A DNA stretch of 6,690 bases. Source: Kmv34 sp964524965 (lineage in GTDB: Bacteria; Aerophobota; Aerophobia; Aerophobales; B3-G15). Under the pieces are notes generated by a model that made no database searches, had not been told where the DNA came from, and saw nothing but the letters and a program-made list of their open reading frames with translations. Both the position numbers and the translations under genes were made by a program. This document shows positions 1 through 5,979 of the stretch, in pieces. Position 1 is the first letter of the stretch, and the number at the start of each line of letters is the position of its first letter. The stretch spans positions 1 to 6,690 of the forward strand of contig CAZGDY010000092.1 of assembly GCA_964524965.1 (NCBI GenBank), written 5' to 3'.

Positions 1-1129
1 CTTTTACATCATCTGATGTCTCACCCGGCTTATATATAGTAAAAGGAACGGGGTCAGGAACATGAGTCCTTATCTTGATGGGTGTAAAGTGATCAGGAAG
101 CAAAGCAACAGATACATCTTCCTTAAATCTTTTAACGCCCTGCAAAATTCTTTCCAATAGTCTTTTATCAAAATCTTCAATTGTTTTAATCTTTAATTTA
201 AAATCTCCATCATGAGATGCCTCATCAGGTGCCTCAACGTGAACATAAATAAAATCATACTCCTTCAAGAGATCAAGACAAGCGTCAGCTTTCCCCTCGT
301 AATTGGTGTTGAATAAACCAGTTGCCCCCTCTACCTTAATCACATCAAATCCGGAATAAATACCTAATCCCTTAATAAGATCAACAGCCGAAATTACCGC
401 TCCTTTAATATTAAATCTCTTTTGAAAAGTCTGCATACTGGGCCTTCTTCCCGGAGACCAAGGCCAGATCATATTAGCTTTATCTTTACCTTGCTTTTTT
501 CTTTTAATATTAATAGGATGATTCTCCAGTATATCTTGAGAGGAGGTTATAAGTTTGTTAAGAAGGTAAGCTGTTTTTTTTGTTTCTGCTTTTTTTGCCT
601 TAACTAAGACCTTTTTAAAATTTACTCCCAGAACATCGTGAGGTGGTGTACACTCAAGATTAGCTGAAAACTCACCGCCTTTCAAAACCAATAAATGCCT
701 GTAACTTACTCCAGAATAAAATTTAACTTTATCACTTCCCAGTTTATCATCAACTGCTTTCATGAGCTGAGTAGCCTCCTTAGTACTAATATGGCCAGCA
801 GAGTGATTTTTTATTTTACTATCCTTCAAACAAATAAGATTACATCTTAAAGCTATATCTTCGGGGTTTAAGTTAACCCCCATGCTTGCTGCTTCCAGGA
901 CGCCCCTTCCCTGAAAAAGCACTCGAGGATCGTATCCCAAAATAGACATATTAGCCACCGCTGAACCAGTAGGCATACCCTCAGGAATAGTTATAAATTT
1001 TCCACATCTCCCCTCTTTAGCCAGCTTATCCATATTAGGGGTTTTAGCTGCTTGAAGAGGTGTTTTTTCTCTCAGCTCTTCGAGAGGATAATCAGCCATT
1101 CCATCAGGGATAGTAATTATATATTTCAT
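1..1129 (-). CDS. apgM: Cofactor-independent phosphoglycerate mutase family protein, probable homoserine kinase (C-terminus outside window)
   Basis: Alkaline-phosphatase-superfamily metalloenzyme, read from ATG at 1129 to the window edge (376 residues; the family is about 400). All seven expected metal or phosphoryl-transfer positions are visible: D9 (IPDGMAD), S56 (PTGSAVANMSILGYDPR), D302 and H306 (EAPDEASHDGD), D346-H347 (LPDHFTP) and H356 (RTHVPDPVPF). The middle segment with ANMIWPWSPGRRPS (219-231) and NTNYEGKAD (274-282) is typical of the bacterial branch. Known of the family: archaeal ApgM interconverts 3- and 2-phosphoglycerate, while the bacterial branch (the TIGRFAM model named 'proposed homoserine kinase') has been proposed to replace ThrB. 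I infer homoserine kinase as the likelier role; the mutase alternative cannot be excluded from sequence. Cytosolic; no signal peptide. The start has a modest AAGGG ribosome site 7 bases upstream. The frame stays open for 46 codons upstream of the ATG without a usable start codon. Confidence 0.9.
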   Translation of the reverse strand, partial: MKYIITIPDGMADYPLEELREKTPLQAAKTPNMDKLAKEGRCGKFITIPEGMPTGSAVANMSILGYDPRVLFQGRGVLEAASMGVNLNPEDIALRCNLICLKDSKIKNHSAGHISTKEATQLMKAVDDKLGSDKVKFYSGVSYRHLLVLKGGEFSANLECTPPHDVLGVNFKKVLVKAKKAETKKTAYLLNKLITSSQDILENHPINIKRKKQGKDKANMIWPWSPGRRPSMQTFQKRFNIKGAVISAVDLIKGLGIYSGFDVIKVEGATGLFNTNYEGKADACLDLLKEYDFIYVHVEAPDEASHDGDFKLKIKTIEDFDKRLLERILQGVKRFKEDVSVALLPDHFTPIKIRTHVPDPVPFTIYKPGETSDDVK

Positions 1130-1148
1130 AAGATACCCTTTTTTCTTG

Positions 1149-1176
1149 AATTTAGCGAAATTTAAGTTAAAGTCAA
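1149..1176 (-). promoter_or_regulatory. Candidate sigma-70-type promoter for apgM
   Basis: On the minus strand, TTGACT (1176-1171) and TAAATT (1154-1149) are separated by 16 bases. The -10 element ends about 19 bases before the ATG, which would give a short leader holding the AAGGG ribosome site. The match is 5/6 for the -35 and 4/6 for the -10. The surrounding DNA is very AT-rich, so chance matches are likely. Confidence 0.4.
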
Positions 1177-1364
1177 ATTTTACAATTTTTAAAGGAAAAT
1201 CTTTAACTAAAACTTCCTCAAATTCCCCCCTACCAATTTCAAAAACTGGACTACCACTTTTTAAAATTCACCGATATAATTAAGAGCAAATTTCTCACGA
1301 TTACTCCGAATAATTTTTCAGGAAAATTTCATAAATATTTTTTCCGTTTTTACCTATCCAAAAA

Positions 1365-2516
1365 TCAGCGTTCAGGGTGAGCACCTGTAAATCTTAACAT
1401 TGCAAACAGTGTTGCCGCAACACCTATAGGAAGTAAGGCCCAACGAAACGAAGTCACTAATCCCCAGTGATCACTAAAAAACCCAAATAATCCTGGAGCA
1501 AGCGCTCTGACAAAACCATCGGCGGTCATTCCTATCCCAAACATTTTGCCTCGAACAGCTCTACGGCTCACTTGTGAAAGCCAAATATTCTGAGGAGGGA
1601 AAAAACCCACTTCGGCTATTCCTAATCCTGGAAGGAGAAGGATAATCGCAAAAAGAGGTAGAGACAAAGTGAGTAAAAATATTACGGGTAACACAACGAT
1701 AAGAAGAACAGTGATTATACTAAAGGGCTTGTAGTGCTCAGAAAGCCATCCTGTAAGCAGTGCACCAACAACAGCACCTACGAACATCATAGCTGAAAGA
1801 AGAGATGCCCTTTGAATACTTAAACCAAGCACATCTACGGCAAAAAGTGGAATAAATGATATTATGGCCGCCATTCCTAAAGTTCTTAAGGTTCGGGAGA
1901 GGAAAAATGGTACGATTTGTTTCTGCAAATGAATAATTTCTTGGTCTTGTTCGAGTACAGAAACCTCTTGGACATCTTCCCCATAAAAAGCGTACGCCAA
2001 AGGCAATCCTGCTAAAGCAATTATAGCACAGATAAGGCGCCACCCTACAGCATGAACAGCTAAGCTGAAGACGCACATCATAAGAAGGATCCCCACGCTT
2101 CCCATCGATTCAAATATCCCGAAAACAATCCCTTTCTTGGAGCGAAATTGCTCACTAAGAAGAGGAGGTGCAAGAGAATGAAAGGTGCTTACCCCAATGG
2201 CAGCCACTCCAAGTATCACCAGTATAGAAAAAAAAGATTTGAGTAAAATAAAAAAAGTAAAACTTACAGCAGTTAATATAAATCCTGCCGAAAGTATTCT
2301 TCCACGTCCATATAAATCTCCTAAATGCCCAGTGACAAATGAAAAAATAGCAATGGTGAAGGTGTAAAAGGTAAGGATTAGACCGCTTTGGGTATAACTG
2401 AGGTGAAACTCTTCTTTTAAAATGGGTAGCACGAGAGGAATAAAAAACCAGAATATGTCATTATAACTGTGTCCTATGGATGTTAAAAAAAATAGATGGC
2501 GTTGCGATTTTTTCAT
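1365..2516 (-). CDS. MFS transporter, fosmidomycin-resistance (Fsr)-like efflux family
   Basis: Integral membrane protein of 383 residues from the ATG at 2516, with about 12 hydrophobic helices (roughly 13-31, 44-62, 74-92, 97-118, 130-150, 158-178, 203-228, 238-258, 265-283, 288-307, 325-347, 353-375) and a polar central loop at 179-200. MFS motif A is clear after helix 2 (GHLGDLYGRGR, 63-73), with its degenerate second-half copy GWLSEHYKP at 256-264. The N-terminal signature GHSYND (15-20) and the LKEEFHLSYTQSGL stretch (33-46) resemble Fsr-type drug exporters. The substrate cannot be read from the sequence; export of a small molecule driven by the proton gradient is the family expectation. 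An in-frame GTG at 2576 would add 20 residues (MWVRHSYLYY...), but that stretch is not hydrophobic and precedes the conserved start of the family, so I prefer 2516. No good Shine-Dalgarno lies directly before 2516; AGAGG at 2543-2539 is 22 bases upstream. No intrinsic terminator is seen after the stop. Confidence 0.88.
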   Translation of the reverse strand: MKKSQRHLFFLTSIGHSYNDIFWFFIPLVLPILKEEFHLSYTQSGLILTFYTFTIAIFSFVTGHLGDLYGRGRILSAGFILTAVSFTFFILLKSFFSILVILGVAAIGVSTFHSLAPPLLSEQFRSKKGIVFGIFESMGSVGILLMMCVFSLAVHAVGWRLICAIIALAGLPLAYAFYGEDVQEVSVLEQDQEIIHLQKQIVPFFLSRTLRTLGMAAIISFIPLFAVDVLGLSIQRASLLSAMMFVGAVVGALLTGWLSEHYKPFSIITVLLIVVLPVIFLLTLSLPLFAIILLLPGLGIAEVGFFPPQNIWLSQVSRRAVRGKMFGIGMTADGFVRALAPGLFGFFSDHWGLVTSFRWALLPIGVAATLFAMLRFTGAHPER

Positions 2517-2533
2517 ATTTTCAAATTTAACAT
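2513..2533 (-). CDS. Possible 6-codon leader ORF coupled to the MFS gene
   Basis: A six-codon frame (MLNLKI, stop TGA) starts with ATG at 2533, five bases after AGAGG (2543-2539), the best ribosome site near the MFS gene. Its stop overlaps the MFS start codon as ATGA. This would explain how the MFS start at 2516, which has no close Shine-Dalgarno of its own, is translated: by reinitiation or coupling. A frame this short arises easily by chance. Confidence 0.2.
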   Translation of the reverse strand: MLNLKI

Positions 2534-2857
2534 AATTGCCTCTAATGTAGTATAGGTAAGAATGGCGGACCCACACCTCAAATCTTTTTTTACTCCCTGA
2601 TTTAAGAACCTGACAAGTTACATCAAGCGGGTTGGTATTTACTTTTGGAATTTCGTTCTTTTCTTACTGGCAGGTATTTTCCTAAAATATCAAATAGTTT
2701 TATCCTCTTTGTAAGTTTTAAAAAAAACAAAAAAAATGAGCATGCCAACAGTTTCTTATTTTTTCGGTAGCTTTTCCTTCTTAACCTTTTTGATGAAGCC
2801 CCTGACTTTCAAGGCACTCCAGAACAAAAAACCTTAGTTATCCACCTATCTTTCGGC

Positions 2858-2886
2858 ACTTTACTATATGCCAAATATTTTGTCAA
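2858..2886 (-). promoter_or_regulatory. Candidate sigma-70-type promoter facing the MFS gene
   Basis: On the minus strand, a perfect TTGACA (2886-2881) is followed after 17 bases by TAAAGT (2863-2858), a 4/6 match to the -10 consensus. Transcription would begin near 2851 and give a leader of about 335 bases before the MFS start at 2516, unless it ends earlier at the T-rich tract near 2736-2720. Confidence 0.5.
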
Positions 2887-2888
2887 GA

Positions 2889-2905
2889 ACAGGCATTGCA
2901 CCTGT
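2889..2905. repeat. Short inverted repeat ACAGG-N7-CCTGT
   Basis: Perfect 5-bp arms (ACAGG at 2889-2893, CCTGT at 2901-2905) around seven bases. It lies immediately upstream of the -35 of the minus-strand promoter and about 45 bp upstream of the ilvD -35, a plausible place for a regulator to bind. The arms are short, so chance is possible. Confidence 0.3.
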
Positions 2906-2949
2906 CAGTTAAAGATTTTATTTCGAAAAATTCACTCCGAGCTGAGAAG

Positions 2950-2978
2950 TTGACAATCACCAAGCTTTGTCTTAATCT
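2950..2978 (+). promoter_or_regulatory. Candidate sigma-70-type promoter for ilvD
   Basis: A perfect TTGACA (2950-2955) is followed after 17 bases by TAATCT (2973-2978), a weak 3/6 -10 element; CTTAAT (2971-2976) is a 4/6 alternative at 15-base spacing. The expected start, near 2985, gives a leader of about 55 bases before the ilvD ATG. That is too short for a T-box or classical attenuator, and no leader peptide rich in branched-chain codons is seen. Confidence 0.5.
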
Positions 2979-2990
2979 TTTCTTAAGAAA
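2979..2990. promoter_or_regulatory. 12-bp perfect palindrome at the ilvD transcription start, candidate operator
   Basis: TTTCTTAAGAAA is its own reverse complement and lies directly after the proposed -10 of ilvD, covering the expected transcription start. A repressor bound here would block the promoter. It is AT-rich, and no matching regulator gene is in the window. Confidence 0.3.
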
Positions 2991-3024
2991 GTAACAACAG
3001 AATTAATAATTGTAAAACTTTATT

Positions 3025-3029
3025 GGAGG
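3025..3029 (+). promoter_or_regulatory. Ribosome binding site of ilvD
   Basis: GGAGG, nine bases before the ATG at 3039. It is the strongest Shine-Dalgarno in the window and fixes the ilvD start. Confidence 0.85.
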
Positions 3030-3038
3030 CCACTCACC

Positions 3039-4709
3039 ATGGATAAAAATATACCACGAAGCCATATTTTAACTGAAGGAGCAGAAAGAACCGCTCACAG
3101 AGCTCTTCTTTTTGCCTTGGGCTTAAATAGAGAAGATTTTTCCAAACCTAAAGTAGCCGTAGTGAATAGCTGGAATGAAATTGTGCCTGGCTGTGTTCAC
3201 CTGCAAACAATATCTCATCAAGTTAAATCAGGCATTCTTAAACAAGGGGGAATCCCTTTTGAATTTAATACCATAGGTGTTTGTGACGGATTAACTCAAG
3301 GTCATTTAGGAGGACATTATGTTCTTCCCAGCCGGGAAATTATTGCTGCCTCAGCCGAAATAATGCTTCAAGCCCATCAATTTGATGGAGCTGTTTTTAT
3401 CTCCAGTTGCGATAAAATTACTCCGGGAATGCTCATGGCTGCTGCTCGGGTAAACATTCCTTCTATTTTTGTTCCGGCGGGAGCTATGAAAGCCGGAGAT
3501 TATCAAGGCTCAAAAATAACTCTTTCTACTATGCGAGAGTTTGCTGGAAAATATTATGCCGGAAAATTAAGCTTAGCTGAGTTACATGAGATTGAAGAAA
3601 TAGCCTGTCCTGGTCCGGGAACCTGTTCTATGATGGGTACAGCTAATACCATGGCCTGCCTGTGTGAAGCGTTAGGTATGGCTTTTTCTCTTTCGGCAAC
3701 TACTCCAGCTGTTAGTGCACTTAAGCTACGTCAGGCTAGTGCTGCAGGAGAGCGAATATTACAACTAATTAAAAAAAAGCTTACCCCTTCCAAAATTTTA
3801 ACTAAAGAAGCTTTTATTAATGCCCTTAAAGTAGATATGAGTATCGGAGGCTCTACCAATGCTATCCTTCATATTCCAGCTATTGCTCAAGAACTGGGAA
3901 TAACCATTAGCTTAGATGAAATTGATAAAATTAGCCAAAACACCCCCTACCTTGCCAGCATAAATCCTTCAGGAGTTTATACCATTAATGATTTGCATGA
4001 TGCGGGAGGCATCCCTGCTGTTTTTAGTGCACTTTTACCGCTTCTTTTTAAAAAAGCTATTTCTGTTAATGAGAAAACTGTAGCCCAGATAGCTGAGGAA
4101 ACTAAATGCTGGAATAAAAAGATAATCCATTCTCTGAAAAACCCTATCCGCAAAGATGGAGGAATAAGTATTTTAAGAGGGAATCTAGCCCCCAAGGGAG
4201 CGGTCGTAAAAAAATCAGCCGTCAAAGAAAAAATGTGGGTTCATCAAGGTCCCGCCAAGGTATTTAACAGTATGGAAAAAGCTATCATCGCCGTAAAAAA
4301 TAAACAAATTGAGCAAGGTTCAGTAATAATCATTCGATACGAAGGACCAGCCGGAGGACCGGGGATGCGGGAAATGCATATGATTACCGCTCTTATTTGT
4401 GGAATGGGATTAGCAGAAACTACCGCTTTAGTTACCGATGGTCGCTTCTCTGGTTCTACTCGTGGACCCTGTATAGGTTATGTTAGCCCGGAGGCAGCCG
4501 CCGGCGGTCCAATTGCTTTAGTTGAAGATGGAGATATTATCCGGATAGACATTCCTCAAAGAAAACTAGAAATCAAGGTTTCTCCCAGTCAAATGGAGAA
4601 AAGACGCACTATCTGGAAAGCTCCTGAGCCTAAGGTCAAAAAAGGTTTTCTTAGCTTATATTCAAAGATTGTGAGCTCAGCCGATGAAGGAGCAATATTC
4701 AAGGGCTAA
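3039..4709 (+). CDS. ilvD: Dihydroxy-acid dehydratase
   Basis: Converts 2,3-dihydroxy-isovalerate and 2,3-dihydroxy-3-methylvalerate to the 2-oxo acids that are the precursors of valine (and leucine) and isoleucine (EC 4.2.1.9); cytosolic Fe-S enzyme of the IlvD/Edd family. At 556 residues it is the usual length and complete. Three cluster cysteines are present: C52 (NSWNEIVPGCVHL), C124 (SSCDKITPGMLMAA) and C196 (CPGPGTCSMMGTANTM). Predicted Mg2+ ligands are D83 (VCDG), D125, K126 (the lysine carbamylated in family structures) and E445 (GPGMREM); the catalytic serine is S471 in TDGRFSGSTRG. Cysteine at 52, where E. coli IlvD has PGH, leaves open whether the cluster is [2Fe-2S] or [4Fe-4S]. 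Residues 83-106 depart from the usual DHAD pattern (see findings). Sugar-acid dehydratases of the same superfamily differ in the NSWNE and PSRE regions, so IlvD is the best call. The gene stands alone, with its own candidate promoter and no neighbouring ilv or leu genes. Confidence 0.92.
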   Translation: MDKNIPRSHILTEGAERTAHRALLFALGLNREDFSKPKVAVVNSWNEIVPGCVHLQTISHQVKSGILKQGGIPFEFNTIGVCDGLTQGHLGGHYVLPSREIIAASAEIMLQAHQFDGAVFISSCDKITPGMLMAAARVNIPSIFVPAGAMKAGDYQGSKITLSTMREFAGKYYAGKLSLAELHEIEEIACPGPGTCSMMGTANTMACLCEALGMAFSLSATTPAVSALKLRQASAAGERILQLIKKKLTPSKILTKEAFINALKVDMSIGGSTNAILHIPAIAQELGITISLDEIDKISQNTPYLASINPSGVYTINDLHDAGGIPAVFSALLPLLFKKAISVNEKTVAQIAEETKCWNKKIIHSLKNPIRKDGGISILRGNLAPKGAVVKKSAVKEKMWVHQGPAKVFNSMEKAIIAVKNKQIEQGSVIIIRYEGPAGGPGMREMHMITALICGMGLAETTALVTDGRFSGSTRGPCIGYVSPEAAAGGPIALVEDGDIIRIDIPQRKLEIKVSPSQMEKRRTIWKAPEPKVKKGFLSLYSKIVSSADEGAIFKG

Positions 4710-4817
4710 AAAGTTACCTATATTTCTTGGAAAGGGAAGGATTGTGGAACGTCATATTTCAGTTTGCCCCGATAAAATGAAAACTCAGAGGAAAGTAAGG
4801 TGAGTATTAAATAATTT

Positions 4818-5846
4818 TCAATTAGATATCCTTAACACAGCAGCTCCTTGAATTTTTCCTTGCTTAAGTAAAATTAAAGCCCGGTTAGCTTCTTTCAATC
4901 TGAATTCTTCAACTTCAGGTAAAATAGGGATTTTGGCGGCTAAAGGTAAGAAATCCTGCACATCTTTTCTGGTAATATTAGCTACAGTTTTTATTTCTTT
5001 TTCCTGCCAGAGGTGTTTTGGATAACTTAATTGCAGAAGAGAAGCTTTATCTTTTTCTTCTTTACGAATAGCGTTTATAACAATTCGCCCTCCTTTCTCC
5101 AAAGCTGCCAGAGCTTCAACTACAGGCCTCCAGGCAGGAGTAAAATCAATCCCACAGTTAAGCTTTATCGGTGGAGCATCTCCAGTTATTCCGACCCAAT
5201 CAGCTCCCAACTTCTCAGCTAAATTTTGATGTTCTTTTTGCTGAGGTCTGCTAAAAACAAAAACCTTAGAATTAGGATACATATACTTAACCATTTGAAT
5301 AATGATATGAGCTGAGGCTCCGAAACCGAAAAGACCAAGAACTTGACCATCCTGAAGCTTACTTAGTTTTAAAGCTCTGTAACCAATTGCTCCGGCACAC
5401 AAAAGAGGAGCTGCCTGAGTACTTGAAAATCTTTTAGGAATCATATAAGCAAAATCTTCTAAAACTACAGTAAACTCAGCATAACCACCATTAGCACTAC
5501 AGCCAGTACTTTGAAACTTAAGGCATAAATTTTCCTTTCCTTCTCTACAAAAAATACACTCTCCGCAACTATAATAAATCCAAGCAACCCCTACCCTATC
5601 CCCTTTTTTAAATTTAGTAACTTTTGAACCTAATTTCTCCACCTTTCCCACAATTTCATGGCCGGGAATTACGGGAAGTTTTGACTGAAGTCTCCCTTCA
5701 ATCTCATCTAATTCGGTATGACAAACTCCACAAGTTAAAATTTTCACTAAAATTTCTTTGGGTTTTGGCTCAAAAACTGGTAAATTAACCATTTTTAAAG
5801 GTTCTTTCTCTATTGGTAAGATTTTACTAAGCAACATTGCTTTCAT
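4818..5846 (-). CDS. Zinc-dependent alcohol dehydrogenase, MDR superfamily
   Basis: Medium-chain dehydrogenase/reductase of 342 residues, full length; interconverts an alcohol and its aldehyde with a nicotinamide cofactor in the cytosol. The N-terminal GroES-like domain carries the catalytic zinc ligands C42 (CGVCHTE), H63-E64 (PGHEIVG) and C150 (LLCAG), and the structural-zinc lobe C94, C97, C100, C108. The Rossmann domain starts at GLFGFGASAH (171-180). After the second strand, VFVFSRP (195-201) lacks the acidic residue that binds the NAD ribose and has Ser-Arg, which suggests NADP(H). The C-terminal pattern YPKHLWQEKEIKTVANITRKD (275-295) resembles the branch sometimes labelled 'zinc-binding alcohol dehydrogenase family'. 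The substrate is unknown. The start ATG at 5846 has a weak AAGAG site. It converges on ilvD with a 108-bp gap and follows the radical SAM gene by 133 bp on the same strand, so the two may be co-transcribed. Confidence 0.9.
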   Translation of the reverse strand: MKAMLLSKILPIEKEPLKMVNLPVFEPKPKEILVKILTCGVCHTELDEIEGRLQSKLPVIPGHEIVGKVEKLGSKVTKFKKGDRVGVAWIYYSCGECIFCREGKENLCLKFQSTGCSANGGYAEFTVVLEDFAYMIPKRFSSTQAAPLLCAGAIGYRALKLSKLQDGQVLGLFGFGASAHIIIQMVKYMYPNSKVFVFSRPQQKEHQNLAEKLGADWVGITGDAPPIKLNCGIDFTPAWRPVVEALAALEKGGRIVINAIRKEEKDKASLLQLSYPKHLWQEKEIKTVANITRKDVQDFLPLAAKIPILPEVEEFRLKEANRALILLKQGKIQGAAVLRISN

Positions 5847-5979
5847 TTTTTGCTCTTTTTTTTAAGTAATACTTTTCTTGAAGATGCACAGATAATCTTT
5901 ATTAGCTTTTTTAGGGTATTGCTTGGAAAAAAATAATTTTCCCACAGAAATTAGCCCCATTCAACTCTTTTATCTGTAT

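Larger units (their letters stand above)
2517..3038. other. Long divergent intergenic region between the MFS gene and ilvD
   Basis: About 520 bp without a convincing gene. Contents: a candidate minus-strand promoter (2858-2886), a small inverted repeat (2889-2905), a candidate plus-strand promoter for ilvD (2950-2978) with a 12-bp palindrome (2979-2990), and the ilvD ribosome site (3025-3029). On the minus strand, 2517-2663 is open in the MFS frame, but its only usual start codon is GTG at 2576. A T8-G-T8 tract on the minus strand (2736-2720) could end a short transcript begun near 2851, though I see no strong GC hairpin before it. Short unassignable peptides can be read on both strands between 2736 and 2840; none is convincing. 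Confidence 0.7.

Noticed and set aside
422..607. 61-codon plus-strand ORF
   Set aside because: Lies entirely antisense inside the apgM coding sequence, which has full family motifs; composition is F- and S-rich as expected for a shadow frame.
1738..2076. 112-codon minus-strand ORF
   Set aside because: Alternative frame within the MFS gene; rich in Cys and Arg and without family motifs.
2185..2367. 60-codon plus-strand ORF
   Set aside because: Antisense to the MFS gene; no ribosome site or recognisable motif.
2720..2740. Intrinsic terminator at the T8-G-T8 tract (minus strand)
   Set aside because: The T-tract is clear, but no stable GC-rich hairpin precedes it; only A/U pairing with the upstream A-rich segment is possible.
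2736..2837. Plus-strand 33-codon ORF starting MSMPTVSYFF
   Set aside because: No Shine-Dalgarno (preceded by A8-C-A8) and no recognisable family; opposite strand also reads as a short peptide, so neither is convincing as a gene.
3977..4225. 82-codon minus-strand ORF
   Set aside because: Antisense to ilvD, whose frame is intact and conserved across this stretch.
4745..4801. Plus-strand 18-codon GTG-initiated ORF after ilvD (VERHISVCPD...)
   Set aside because: Has a GGAAGG-like site but is very short, in a convergent gap, with no recognisable family; could be a remnant but cannot be supported.
4710..4817. Bidirectional terminator between ilvD and the dehydrogenase
   Set aside because: Expected for convergent genes, but only a weak AGTTT/AAACT pairing without a proper GC stem and T-tract was found.
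5031..5222. 63-codon plus-strand ORF
   Set aside because: Antisense to the alcohol dehydrogenase.
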